NCBI GenBank assembly: GCA_050185825.1
Contig: JBFWZA010000009.1
Location: 219,393-283,392 of the forward strand
Origin: SZUA-309 sp050185825
Lineage (GTDB): Bacteria > Pseudomonadota > Gammaproteobacteria > Pseudomonadales > Azotimanducaceae
Length of the DNA stretch: 64,000 nt
Reading direction: 5' to 3'
Part shown: in pieces, positions 1-8,737 of the stretch
Position numbering within the stretch: position 1 is the first letter of the stretch
Layout: every line of letters starts with the position of its first letter
Position numbers and translations under genes: made by a program
The notes under the pieces: model-generated
The model's database searches: none
Told to the model about the DNA's origin: nothing
The model's input: only the letters and a program-made list of their open reading frames with translations

Positions 1-1176
1 CTGAAACGGGCACTGAACAGGAGCCGCAAAGCCATAGAAGCCGGCGGAGACCGATCCTCCGCCGTCCGTGAGCTCAAGGATCTTGGCGATACCTTCTGCG
101 CGTTCAAGCTGACAGCACGTCATCAGAACGAGGTAATGCGACGGGTACGGGAGCCGCTGGACCGAGTTCAGGCGCTCGAAAAGACGATCATGCACACCTG
201 TATCGGTGAGGCGCGGATGCCGCGCGATCGGTTTCTCGAACGTTACCTCGGTCGGGAGCTTTCCGAGCGGTGGCTGGATCGGGAAATCGGCGAGGGGTTT
301 GCTTACAGCGCCTCGCTTGGCAGAAACCGATCGAAAATACGGAGCGCACAACGCCGCCTTGGAAGGGTATGTGAGGAAACCGGTTTCGGGGTATCCGATC
401 TGCGGGAGATCAGAAAGCGGCTGTCGCTCGGTGAGTCGATGGCGCGTCGCGCCAGGGGAGAGATGGTGGAAGCCAACCTGCGCCTCGTCGTCGCCATTTC
501 CAACAAATACCGCCATAGAGGCCTGTCTCACCCGGACCTGATACAGGAAGGCAACACCGGCCTGATGAAGGCGGTGGACAAGTTCGAGTACCGGCGCGGT
601 TTCAAGTTTTCTACCTATGCCACCTGGTGGATCCGCCAGTCCATCACCCGTGCCATCGCGGATCAGTCCCGGACCATCCGCGTGCCGGTACACATGACCG
701 AGCTCATCTACAGGACCACCCGCGCCTCGAGAAGGCTGCTGCAGGAACTCGGCAGGGATCCGACGCCGGAGGAAATCGGCGCGCAGCTCGACCTGCCGGC
801 AAGTCGGGTGCGCTGGGTTCAGCGTCTCTCTCGCCAGACAGTTTCTCTGGAAACGCCCGTTGGCGAGGATGACGGCGCCACGCTGGGCGATCTCATCGAG
901 GACGAGGCGATGGATTCTCCGATTCTGGGTATCCAGGAGGCCGGCCTCGCCGACACCGTGCGGCAACTGCTGGACGATCTGCCGGAACGGGAGGCCAAGA
1001 TCCTGCGCATGCGTTTCGGCATCGGCATGCACACCGAGCACACGCTGGAAGAGGTGGGTCTGCAGTTCCAGGTGACGCGTGAGCGGATCCGTCAGATTCA
1101 GGAAAAGGCGTTGAAGAAGCTCCGGGTGAGTGGCAATTCGGAGCGGCTTGCGGCGTACTTCGACGCTCTGGACTAG
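1..1176 (+). CDS. RpoD-like sigma-70 factor (5' end cut by window edge)
   Basis: The reading frame is open from base 1, so the N-terminus lies outside the window; 391 residues are visible. The protein directs RNA polymerase to promoters. Region 2 is clear: EMVEANLRLVVAISNKY, then DLIQEGNTGLMKAVDKFEYR and YATWWIRQSITRAIADQSRT. Region 3 (PTPEEIGAQLDLP) and region 4 (LPEREAKILRMRFG, TLEEVGLQFQVTRERIRQI) follow. The visible N-terminal part resembles the non-conserved segment of group 1 RpoD. Several normally invariant positions differ: GLSHPDL replaces GLQFLDL, and IQEKALKKLR replaces IEAKALRKLR. The C-terminus also departs from the usual RpoD ending. I infer a diverged second RpoD-type factor rather than the housekeeping one. 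The neighbours give no functional clue. Confidence 0.88.
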   Translation: MKRALNRSRKAIEAGGDRSSAVRELKDLGDTFCAFKLTARHQNEVMRRVREPLDRVQALEKTIMHTCIGEARMPRDRFLERYLGRELSERWLDREIGEGFAYSASLGRNRSKIRSAQRRLGRVCEETGFGVSDLREIRKRLSLGESMARRARGEMVEANLRLVVAISNKYRHRGLSHPDLIQEGNTGLMKAVDKFEYRRGFKFSTYATWWIRQSITRAIADQSRTIRVPVHMTELIYRTTRASRRLLQELGRDPTPEEIGAQLDLPASRVRWVQRLSRQTVSLETPVGEDDGATLGDLIEDEAMDSPILGIQEAGLADTVRQLLDDLPEREAKILRMRFGIGMHTEHTLEEVGLQFQVTRERIRQIQEKALKKLRVSGNSERLAAYFDALD

Positions 1177-1258
1177 AAGCCGATTCGTCTCCGCCGCTGT
1201 TTGGCACTCTTTCGGAGAGGACGTACACTGCCTCGGCAGTCGACGGGGAGGAAGGAAG

Positions 1259-2521
1259 ATGTCCGGGCCGCTTTCGGGTCTGCGCGTCGTGGAGCTCGCC
1301 GTAGCCATCCAGGGGCCGGCCGCAGGTCTGCACTTCGCCAACATGGGCGCCGATGTTGTCAAGGTGGAGCCGCCGGCCGGGGACGCCAGCCGCTACGGCA
1401 AGGGCGTAAACAATCCTTATGGCCTCGAGGTGCCGGGCTCCCAGTACATTGCCATGAACAAGGGCAAGCGCTCGGTCACTCTGGACGTGCACACGCCGCT
1501 CGGTCAGGAAGCCATGCACCGGCTGCTCGCCACGGCGGACGTCTTTCTCACCAACTACCGCGCCTCGGCGCTCACCCGCATGGGTCTCGATCTCAACGAG
1601 CTGGTGGCGCGTTACCCGCAGCTGGTGGTGGGTCATGCCAATGGTTTCGGCCCCCGGGGCGACGAGGCGGACAAGGCCATGCTGGACGGCGCCGCCCAGG
1701 CACGCGGCGGGCTGGTGAGCCTCACCGGCATGCCGGGGGAAGCACCCGTGGTGCCCGGTGCGGCGGTGGCCGATCATGCCGGCGCCATGCAGCTCGCGCT
1801 CGGCATCACCACGGCGCTCGTCGCGCGCGCGACCACCGGTCGCGGCCAGCTCGTGGAGACCTCGTCGCTCGGCGGCCAGCTCTGGCTGCAGATGTGGGAG
1901 CTGCAGCACTCGGCGCTCACCGGCGTGCCGCTTTCCCGCGAGGGCCGCCACCACCCGAACATCCGCAGCCAGTACGGTATCTACGAGTCTGCCGATGGGC
2001 AGCACCTGATGTTCGTCACGGCGCAGACGGAGGAAGCCTGGTCGAACTTCTGGATCTTTCTGGAGCGTCCGGACGTGCTGCTGCTCGACGCCTGGAGCTC
2101 GCCGGCCAAGCGCCTCGGTTTCGATGGTTCGCTCGAGGGTCTCGCGGAGATCCGCGCCCACATGCGCGACGCCATCGGCTCGAAGACCATGGCCGAGCTC
2201 GAGTCGTTCCTTTATACGCAGCCGGAGATCATCTGGGAGCGGGTCCGCGGCCATGCGGACGTGCTCACGGATCCCCAGAACCTCGCCAACGGCTACATCA
2301 CGGAAATGGAGATGCCAGTGGCCGGCAGCGTGAAGACCACGGGTGCGCTCATGCACTTCTCGCACACCGAGCCTCCCGGCGCCCGCCCGCCGCCGGTGCT
2401 CGCAGCGGATACGGAAGCTGTGCTCGCCGAGCTCGGGTTCAGCGACGAGGAGGCGCGCTCGGTGCTCGACCATGCTGAGAACGTGCGCAACGAGCTGCTG
2501 GCCCTGCTGCTGCAGAACTGA
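1259..2521 (+). CDS. Family III CoA-transferase (CaiB/BaiF), single domain
   Basis: A 420-residue cytosolic enzyme expected to move CoA between a carboxylic acid and an acyl-CoA. It opens with the family signature LSGLRVVELAVAIQGPAAG and GADVVKVEPPAGD, followed by MNKGKRSVTLD. The nucleophilic Asp is D172 in VADHAGAMQLALG, 18 residues before the conserved Arg, the same spacing as Asp169 of formyl-CoA transferase. I chose the ATG at 1259 because GGGAGGAAGG lies just upstream and the family signature starts immediately after it. An upstream in-frame start would overlap the sigma factor gene. The substrate cannot be read from sequence. Two further genes of this family lie at 10.9 and 36.1 kb. 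Confidence 0.9.
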   Translation: MSGPLSGLRVVELAVAIQGPAAGLHFANMGADVVKVEPPAGDASRYGKGVNNPYGLEVPGSQYIAMNKGKRSVTLDVHTPLGQEAMHRLLATADVFLTNYRASALTRMGLDLNELVARYPQLVVGHANGFGPRGDEADKAMLDGAAQARGGLVSLTGMPGEAPVVPGAAVADHAGAMQLALGITTALVARATTGRGQLVETSSLGGQLWLQMWELQHSALTGVPLSREGRHHPNIRSQYGIYESADGQHLMFVTAQTEEAWSNFWIFLERPDVLLLDAWSSPAKRLGFDGSLEGLAEIRAHMRDAIGSKTMAELESFLYTQPEIIWERVRGHADVLTDPQNLANGYITEMEMPVAGSVKTTGALMHFSHTEPPGARPPPVLAADTEAVLAELGFSDEEARSVLDHAENVRNELLALLLQN

Positions 2522-2528
2522 GCGCCGT

Positions 2529-3833
2529 TCACCCGGTGGGGAACCCGTCCCCGCCGTACCCCACCAGAATCAGGATCACCAGCGTGAAGATCGCCAGCAT
2601 GGTGATGGTGTCCAGCGCGCCCAGGGTGTGGTCCTCCTCGATCAGCGCGATGAGCACGTAGAAAGTGGGGAAGAGCAGCACGAACAGCAGCACGTTGGAG
2701 GGCGTGAAGGCGAGCGGCAGATCCACGTGGTCGACGGCGAGCACCCCCTGATACACGGCGATGGCGAGCAGGGTGAACGGCAGCACCATGAACATCACCT
2801 GGGTGATGCCGCCGAAGGCGTTGGCGAGCGCAATGCCGTACTGCTTGCGGCGATGCGCGCGCCAGAGGATCACGTACTCGCTCATGCCGGCAAAGGCGGC
2901 GAGGCAGATGGCCGCCGCGATGGGGTTGAGATCCAGCTCTTCGATGGCCGTGTGCGCAAACTCGGCTACCCGCTCGCCGCCGACGAAAGCGAAAGCAGAG
3001 CCGATCACGAACAGGAAGACGATGTGAGCGAGCGAGGTCTGCCGCACCTGATGATAGGCGTGCGCCTTGCGGGCCTCGATTTCCTCGGTGTTGAGCTGCA
3101 GTGCTTCCTGAACACGCGCTTCCTCGGAGGCATAGCCGCGCACCAGCCGCGAGAGGTACACCCCGAACACGCAGAGCATGATGACCGCGAGCACGGCGAG
3201 ATCCAGCGCGACGAAGGCCTGCTTGCTGTGGCCGCCGGTGGAGAAGACGAGCATCACCAGTCCGATCACGGAGCCGATGCCCGCGCCGGCGATGAGCAGC
3301 TGTGTGCCAGCCTCGGTGATGGCGGCGGGCATGAGGAAGCGGCCCTTCTGATCTTTCGGCAGAAAGTAGGAGTACACGCTGAATACCAGCGCGTTGTTGT
3401 AGATCGTCACCAGCGCGATCACCAGCGCGGCGAGCGGGCTCACCGGGATGACGAAGCAGATCACGACGAGCTCCGGCAGGGTGGCGACGATCTCCGCCAC
3501 CGTGCCCGCCACGTAGTGGTCCCACAGGCGCCGGGCAGCTAAACGTTCTGTTGCGGTGACGAGCGCCTCGCAGGCCACCTCGATGAAGAGCAGGCCAATG
3601 ACAAGGGCCACCACGGAGCGGAGGAAGGGCGGTAGCTCGAATCCGAATGCCTCCAGCGGTACCACGGCGGCCCACAGCACGATGGCGGCGATGAGCGGTC
3701 GCATCCAGGGCGGATATCCGCGCCAGCGCAGGTGCGCGGGTGTGCCGAAGGAACGCGCGGCATGACGGTGCGGGTCCAGGCCAGCGCTGCCTGACTCGCG
3801 TTCCGGGGCGGGCGGTGGGGGCGGTTGACTCAT
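2529..3833 (-). CDS. CaCA-superfamily sodium/calcium exchanger-like membrane protein
   Basis: A 434-residue polytopic inner-membrane protein with about 11 hydrophobic segments and a proline-rich cytoplasmic N-terminus. Two half-repeats match the cation/Ca2+ antiporter alpha motifs. The first is GTVAEIVATLPELVV, with E121 where the ion-coordinating acid sits. The second is AFAGMSEYVI followed by LANAFGGITQVMFMVLP. A charged cytoplasmic linker (EEARVQEALQLNTEEIEARK) separates the halves, as in this superfamily. It probably exchanges Ca2+ or another cation against Na+ or H+. The gene converges on the CoA-transferase with 7 bp between stops and diverges from the EthD-like gene. Confidence 0.75.
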   Translation of the reverse strand: MSQPPPPPAPERESGSAGLDPHRHAARSFGTPAHLRWRGYPPWMRPLIAAIVLWAAVVPLEAFGFELPPFLRSVVALVIGLLFIEVACEALVTATERLAARRLWDHYVAGTVAEIVATLPELVVICFVIPVSPLAALVIALVTIYNNALVFSVYSYFLPKDQKGRFLMPAAITEAGTQLLIAGAGIGSVIGLVMLVFSTGGHSKQAFVALDLAVLAVIMLCVFGVYLSRLVRGYASEEARVQEALQLNTEEIEARKAHAYHQVRQTSLAHIVFLFVIGSAFAFVGGERVAEFAHTAIEELDLNPIAAAICLAAFAGMSEYVILWRAHRRKQYGIALANAFGGITQVMFMVLPFTLLAIAVYQGVLAVDHVDLPLAFTPSNVLLFVLLFPTFYVLIALIEEDHTLGALDTITMLAIFTLVILILVGYGGDGFPTG

Positions 3834-3910
3834 CGCCGCTCGACGATACGCGGTTTCGGGGTTGTGCAGAAGCGGGCATACTCGTCGACAACAGGCGTGC
3901 GGGGATCAGC

Positions 3911-4483
3911 GTGAAGGGGGCGGGCTTCGAATCGGTGCTGGAACTCGCGGCCACCGCGACGGATGTCGATGCAGCTCGAGCGCTGGCGGATCTCCATGGC
4001 GGGACGCTGTATGCAGACGAGCGCGACATCCCGGGGCTGCCGTTTCGAGCGCTCGTCACGCTGGTCACGGACGATCTCTCGAGCGTATCGCCCATCGCGG
4101 ATGTTGGCCTGTATCTGGTGTGCCGCCGTACCATCAAGGCAGGGTCCGCGACGGTGCTCGGTCTGTTTCCCCTGGTGCACCACCCTGAACTGACACACCG
4201 GCAGGCGGACGACCACTGGCGCGACGTGCATGCGCCGCTGGCGCTGAAGCATCATGCCTTCATGACCCACTACACGCAGCTGAGCGTCGTCCACACCCTG
4301 GCGGGCATGCCGTTGGATGGCATGGCGTTGTGCGGATTCGCGTCGCTCAAGGACCTTCGCGAGCGGTTCTACAGCGAGCCCGACAGCCGCGGCGTGATCG
4401 CTGCGGACGTTCAGACCTTTGCGGACACCCGGCGCTCACCACGGCGGCTGATCGTCAGCGAACGGCGATACGGACCCTCCTGA
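3911..4483 (+). CDS. EthD domain-containing protein
   Basis: About 190 residues. The C-terminal half carries the EthD/ferredoxin-like pattern: GLFPLVHHPELTHRQADDHW, then RDVHAPLALKHHAFMTHYTQ. EthD-type dimeric alpha/beta-barrel proteins accompany P450s and CoA-dependent degradation genes, but their reaction is often unknown. The N-terminal half (about 80 residues) could be a degenerate copy of the same fold. The start is uncertain. A GTG at 3911 with GGGG upstream is preferred. The only in-frame ATG (3740) would lie inside the divergent exchanger gene. Confidence 0.7.
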   Translation: MKGAGFESVLELAATATDVDAARALADLHGGTLYADERDIPGLPFRALVTLVTDDLSSVSPIADVGLYLVCRRTIKAGSATVLGLFPLVHHPELTHRQADDHWRDVHAPLALKHHAFMTHYTQLSVVHTLAGMPLDGMALCGFASLKDLRERFYSEPDSRGVIAADVQTFADTRRSPRRLIVSERRYGPS

Positions 4484-4508
4484 ACTTCACCCGGCCTGTG
4501 TCTCCGGC

Positions 4509-4898
4509 TCACAGATAGCGCTCTGCGATCACGGAGAGTCCCCGATCGAATGTCTTGATGCGGTTGATGCCGCGCCGGCGGCAGCTCGCGAAGTGGCAGA
4601 GGTCCCTGGCGCCGATCTCGGGGAACTGATCCCGCAGATGGTGGGCAAGCCGCACGTCTTCGGATTCGAGCGGCCACACGTCGATGGTCGATCGGTCGAT
4701 CAGCTCGCAGGCGGCAGCCAGTGTGTGAACGCGGTTTACGGGCAGGTAGGCATGCAGGAGTTCCTGCAGGACCTCCGCGGAGGTGACCAGGGCCTGATGG
4801 TCGGCGGAGGCGGTGGCGAAGAAACGTCTGGCCTCCGCGCGCAGTGAATGCTCACGGCCGACCGCGTACATGAATACGTTGCTGTCCACGAAGATCAC
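4509..4898 (-). CDS. vapC: VapC-type PIN-domain toxin
   Basis: A 129-residue PIN ribonuclease and probable toxin of a type II TA pair. Metal-binding acids are visible: D5 in FVDSNVFMY, a Glu in SAEVLQELLHAY and an Asp in GARDLCHFASC. The family cleaves RNA, often tRNA or rRNA, with Mg2+. Its ATG overlaps the last 4 bp of the upstream antitoxin gene (ATGA), which indicates translational coupling. It converges on the EthD-like gene. Confidence 0.87.
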   Translation of the reverse strand: MIFVDSNVFMYAVGREHSLRAEARRFFATASADHQALVTSAEVLQELLHAYLPVNRVHTLAAACELIDRSTIDVWPLESEDVRLAHHLRDQFPEIGARDLCHFASCRRRGINRIKTFDRGLSVIAERYL

Positions 4899-5203
4899 GT
4901 CTCGGCAGCGCCTTCACCGCGAGACCGGCGCATCGTGCCGAGGTGTTCCTCCCAGTCGGGCTCGATTCCCTCATCGCCGAAATCTGCGTCGCAACGTTCG
5001 AAGAACGCGCTCACGTCTGCCGCATCCCGGAACGGCCGACGATCGACATGGCGTTGGATGCGCTCTTTCGCCGCCAGCCGGAGCCACTCGCTGAGCGAGA
5101 CGCCTTCGGTCCGAGCGGCATGGACAAAGCGGTCCCGGTCCTCGTCCGGCAACACGAGCTGTATGCGGGCCATCTGATTTACCGATTCTGAAATGATGCT
5201 CAT
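4895..5203 (-). CDS. Ribbon-helix-helix antitoxin of the PIN pair
   Basis: About 102 residues. The N-terminus shows an RHH DNA-binding fold: MARIQLVLPDEDRDRFVHAA followed by EGVSLSEWLRLAAKERI. The C-terminal half is acidic (FFERCDADFGDEGIEPDWEE) and fits a toxin-binding, protease-sensitive tail. Two ATGs are possible, at 5203 and 5173, and neither has a strong ribosome binding site. A perfect 9-bp inverted repeat lies directly upstream and is the likely self-regulatory operator. The frame stays open further upstream, but that stretch runs through the operator and looks non-coding. Confidence 0.8.
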   Translation of the reverse strand: MSIISESVNQMARIQLVLPDEDRDRFVHAARTEGVSLSEWLRLAAKERIQRHVDRRPFRDAADVSAFFERCDADFGDEGIEPDWEEHLGTMRRSRGEGAAET

Positions 5204-5212
5204 ACTATCAGC

Positions 5213-5237
5213 GCATGTGTAAGAAACATACACATGC
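5213..5237. promoter_or_regulatory. Inverted repeat, probable TA operator
   Basis: GCATGTGTA (5213-5221) and TACACATGC (5229-5237) form a perfect 9-bp inverted repeat with a 7-bp spacer. It sits 10 bp upstream of the antitoxin start on the minus strand. The placement and symmetry fit binding by a dimeric RHH antitoxin. Confidence 0.6.
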
Positions 5238-5377
5238 ATCTCCCCACCACAAGGTGTGGCTCCGCGTCCCGTTCTGCGTCTTTCGATTCCCTGAATTGAG
5301 CACCCCGTCCGTCTCCGATGCGGTAAGCCACCTATCCTCCGACTTGTCCGCGCAGGCTGAAACACGGAGGCGGAGCC

Positions 5378-7186
5378 ATGCGAGCCGTATTTATCATTTT
5401 GCTTGCCATTGTGGGTGTTTCGTCACCGGCAGAGGGATCCACACCCCCGGCTGGCGGCGAGCTCAAGATCGAGATCCACTCCTCGCCCACCGATCTCACC
5501 GCCACGGGCAGCGAACCGCTCACCTACGAGATCGAGGGCGTCGCCTCCACCATCGGCGGCGTGCGCTACATCGACATGATGCTGGTGATGGACACCTCGG
5601 CGAGCCTCAGGGATACGGACCCGGACGGCTACCGGACCCTGGCCGCCGTCGGCCTCATTGCGCGCCTGTCGCCGAAGAGCGACATCCGGATCGGGGTGAT
5701 CGGCTTCAACGACAGCGCCGAGCTGCTGCAGCCACTCACGGACAACCGCAACGCCGTCAGCCAGGCCATCCGCGACCTCAAGCGCCGCGGCGGCACGGAC
5801 CTGGCGGAGGGGATCGAGAGCGCCGTCGAGGAGCTCAATGCCAACGGCCGCGAGGACGCATCCCGGGTGATCGTGCTCTTCACGGACGGCATGTCGAACG
5901 AGAAGAAGGCCATGGCAGCCGCCGAGCTCGCGCGCGCGGAAGGCATTGCGGTGCAGACGCTGCTGCTCGGCGAAAACCTGAAGGGCGGCTTCCTGCTGGA
6001 GGCGATTGCGCAAACCTCCGGCGGCAGCTTCGTCTGGGTGCTCGATCCCACCGAGCTGCCGGACGCGTTCCTGAACCTGAAAACCACGGGCGTAGACACG
6101 GTGACCCTGTCGGTGAACGGCAGCGAGCCGGTGCCCGCCGAGCTGACCGCGGGCGCCTTCAGCGGCAGCGTGCCGCTCACTGCCGGCGAGAACCGGATCG
6201 TGGCGCTGGCGACGAGTCTGGACGGACGCACGAAGGAATCCGTGATCACCGTGAACGTCAGCGATGCGAGCTGTGCCGCTCTCGAGGTGGCCGCCACCCA
6301 CGACGGGCTGCCGGCCATCTCCTTGAACGAGCGGGCGGTGGAGATCGTGGTGGATGCTTCGCGCAGCATGTGGGGGCAGATCGACGGGGTCTCGAAGATG
6401 GAGATCGCGAAGGACATCCTGCACACGGCGTCCGCCTCGTTGCCCGATGATCTCGATCTGGCGCTGAGGGCTTACGGCAACGCGAGTGCGAGCGAGGACA
6501 ACGACTGCGCCGACTCGGGCCTGCTGGTGCCCTTCGGTCTGTCCAGCCGGCAGCCGATCAGCGCCGCCATCGACGGGCTCAAGCCGAAAGGTCAGACCCC
6601 CATTGCCTATGCGCTCAAACAGGCGGCGGCGGACTTCGGTCCGCTCGACGGTGAGCGCTCCCTGGTGCTGGTCACAGACGGCATCGAGAGCTGCGGCGGT
6701 GACCCGGTGGCGGCCGCCCGGGAGCTCGCCGACAAGGGGATCACCCTCCACGTGATCGGCTTCGGCATCGGCAACGTCAGGGAGGAGGACGCGGTGAGCC
6801 TGCAGACCATGGCTCATGTGTCCGGCGGTCACTACCTCACCGCCAACAGCGCGGACGAGCTGAAGGGCGCGCTGGACGCTACCGTGGGCACCCGGTTCCG
6901 CGTTTACGATGGCGTGGACGTGGTGGCGAGCGGCGTGCTCGGGGCGAGCGAGCCCATGTTCCTGCCGTCCGGCGACTACCGGATCCGCTTCGACAGCGTA
7001 CCGCGTCACGAGGTGGCGTTCACCCTCTCGGCGCGAGACAAGCTGAACCTGATGATGGAGCGGCAGGGCAGCACGATCGTCCACAACGAGTATCGCGACC
7101 TGCTGGAAGCGACGTCGTGTGAAGCGGCGGTGGCGGCGACGAAGAGAAAGCAGAGGGAGGTGGTCCCTACTCTGGGGATCCGATAG
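5378..7186 (+). CDS. Secreted protein with two von Willebrand factor A domains
   Basis: 602 residues with an N-terminal signal peptide (MRAVFIILLAIVGVSSPAEG). VWA domain 1 spans about 63-235 with a complete MIDAS: D72-S74-S76, T140 and D170. VWA domain 2 spans about 320-490, also complete: D326-S328-S330, T407 and D434. A beta-rich linker lies between them, and a beta sandwich-like C-terminus follows. Such proteins bind metal and a protein ligand outside the cytoplasm, but the ligand is unknown. The start has an AGGCGGAGCC Shine-Dalgarno. The gene stands alone and its 3' end overlaps the convergent PhyH gene by 20 bp. Confidence 0.85.
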   Translation: MRAVFIILLAIVGVSSPAEGSTPPAGGELKIEIHSSPTDLTATGSEPLTYEIEGVASTIGGVRYIDMMLVMDTSASLRDTDPDGYRTLAAVGLIARLSPKSDIRIGVIGFNDSAELLQPLTDNRNAVSQAIRDLKRRGGTDLAEGIESAVEELNANGREDASRVIVLFTDGMSNEKKAMAAAELARAEGIAVQTLLLGENLKGGFLLEAIAQTSGGSFVWVLDPTELPDAFLNLKTTGVDTVTLSVNGSEPVPAELTAGAFSGSVPLTAGENRIVALATSLDGRTKESVITVNVSDASCAALEVAATHDGLPAISLNERAVEIVVDASRSMWGQIDGVSKMEIAKDILHTASASLPDDLDLALRAYGNASASEDNDCADSGLLVPFGLSSRQPISAAIDGLKPKGQTPIAYALKQAAADFGPLDGERSLVLVTDGIESCGGDPVAAARELADKGITLHVIGFGIGNVREEDAVSLQTMAHVSGGHYLTANSADELKGALDATVGTRFRVYDGVDVVASGVLGASEPMFLPSGDYRIRFDSVPRHEVAFTLSARDKLNLMMERQGSTIVHNEYRDLLEATSCEAAVAATKRKQREVVPTLGIR

Positions 7187-8231
7187 TTCTCTCAGACCCG
7201 CTTAGATATGGCGCCATATCGATGCCGTGGACCCCATAGCGGGCTTCCACCGCGGCAAGCGTCTCATCACACCAGTACTTGGAGCCCGGCGCTGGAAAAC
7301 CCAGCACCGTGCGCTGATCCACGGTGGCGGTCGCGATCAGCTTCTCCAGATACTTCGAGGAGTGGTAGGCCGACCAGGACCAGCCGGTGTGCAGGGTGGC
7401 GATCCACTCGGCGGAAGCTTTCCGGTAGGTGATGTTCTGCGCCAGCCGCAGGCGGCCGGGGACCAGCGGCGTGCCGCGATGCCAGAGGTCGTGGCGGTAG
7501 AGCAGCACATCGCCGGGGGCGTAGTGCACCTGCTGCTCGCGCTCGTAGAGGCCCGCGCGCCAGTCGGCGAGCGCGGGACGACGCCCCGCGAAGTCGGCCT
7601 CCGCGGTTGTGCGGTCGTTTATCCAGTCCAGATCGCCGATGCCCGGTGAGTCGACGATGGGCCAGCGGTAGGCGGGATCGTCATCACCTTCCCGAGCCAC
7701 CAGCGCGGTGGCTCCGCCGCAGTCCTCCACCCGATCGAGATAGACGATGAGCTCCACCGCGTCCGGGCGATCCCAGGGGCTCGGGTGGGCAAGGGTGTGA
7801 TTCGGATAGTCCACGTGCATGCGCTGATCGTCGTTGTCGCGCGCGGCGGGTGCCCCGGTCTGCCCGTACTTGGGCCAGAGGTCCGACTGGGTAAGCCGGA
7901 GATCCGGAACGTCGACAGCGAGCAACTGGGCCACGGCGGCGAGCAGAGTGGGATGCAGAGTGACGGCGTTGAAGGCATCGCTGCGCGACGGGAAGACCAG
8001 CCGGCCGCCGCTGCCGAAGTCCCGCGCGCCGCGTGCCGCATCGGAGCCGGGTGCGGGGAAAGCCTGCAGGGCGTCGATTCGCAGCTCCTCGATCAGCCCA
8101 CGCTCGAACAGTCCCGAGACGAAGGCGAAGCCGCGCTTGCGCCAGGAATGGATCTGGTCGGGCGTGAGCGGTTCTACGCCTGCGACTGTTGGCGTTGCGT
8201 GGATGCCGGGCCTGGAAGCAAACGCCTTCAG
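7167..8231 (-). CDS. Phytanoyl-CoA dioxygenase (PhyH) family protein
   Basis: About 354 residues, a probable Fe(II)/2-oxoglutarate-dependent hydroxylase. The facial triad is visible as H139 and D141 in RMHVDYPNHT and H251 in LWHRGTPL, numbered from base 8231. A 2-oxoglutarate-binding Arg is likely in GRLRLAQNI. The N-terminal LTPDQIHSWRKRGFAFVSG is typical of the family. The start is unclear: no ATG, GTG or TTG lies just before the conserved region. I took the CTG at 8231. An ATG at 8525 would add about 98 unrelated residues that overlap the lipoprotein gene in another frame, so they are probably not translated. It may hydroxylate an acyl-CoA or small metabolite. Confidence 0.8.
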   Translation of the reverse strand: MKAFASRPGIHATPTVAGVEPLTPDQIHSWRKRGFAFVSGLFERGLIEELRIDALQAFPAPGSDAARGARDFGSGGRLVFPSRSDAFNAVTLHPTLLAAVAQLLAVDVPDLRLTQSDLWPKYGQTGAPAARDNDDQRMHVDYPNHTLAHPSPWDRPDAVELIVYLDRVEDCGGATALVAREGDDDPAYRWPIVDSPGIGDLDWINDRTTAEADFAGRRPALADWRAGLYEREQQVHYAPGDVLLYRHDLWHRGTPLVPGRLRLAQNITYRKASAEWIATLHTGWSWSAYHSSKYLEKLIATATVDQRTVLGFPAPGSKYWCDETLAAVEARYGVHGIDMAPYLSGSERTIGSPE

Positions 8232-8734
8232 CGAGTCAGCACCAGATACGGATCCAGATCGCAGCTGCCGGAGCTGGATTTCACCGTGTACTTGATGATC
8301 AGGCTGGCCTGGCCCGCACCCGGCCAGGTGGACTCCGCGACGATATTGCAGTTCTTCACCCCCGGATTCATGGAGCCCAAGTTGTTCTGGCACGGGTTGA
8401 ACGTGGTCATGGTATCGAACTCGATCGCGAACCGTGGATTTGGCACGGTGCTGTCCGGAACCGGCGTGAACTTGATCTGTTCTCCGGCACGGCGGCAGAT
8501 CGCGCCGCCAATCGGTGGGCTGCACTGAGGCAGTACCGGAGACGCGTCGATCGGGCAGTCACCGGCGAACGTGATGTACACATTGTCCTTGACGGTGGTC
8601 AGGCCGGCAGAGTTTATCTGTGCCGCCGTCAGTATGGGAAATGCTGTTGCGCTCGAATCCCGGATGACGACGTTCGTGCACCCGCCCAGAATCATGAGCA
8701 GGGCGGGAAGGGTCCAGCAGATTGTCCTAGTCAC
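8228..8734 (-). CDS. Small predicted lipoprotein of unknown function
   Basis: 168 residues from a GTG start, preceded by GAGGAGATAGAAA. The N-terminus is a lipoprotein signal with a lipobox ending in LMILGGC. The mature part has six further cysteines that could form disulfides in the periplasm, and a beta-rich composition. No family is recognised. The start lies 3 bp after the stop of the TIR-TPR gene, so the two are probably co-transcribed. The 3' end overlaps the start region of the PhyH gene. Confidence 0.65.
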   Translation of the reverse strand: MTRTICWTLPALLMILGGCTNVVIRDSSATAFPILTAAQINSAGLTTVKDNVYITFAGDCPIDASPVLPQCSPPIGGAICRRAGEQIKFTPVPDSTVPNPRFAIEFDTMTTFNPCQNNLGSMNPGVKNCNIVAESTWPGAGQASLIIKYTVKSSSGSCDLDPYLVLTR

Positions 8735-8737
8735 TTT

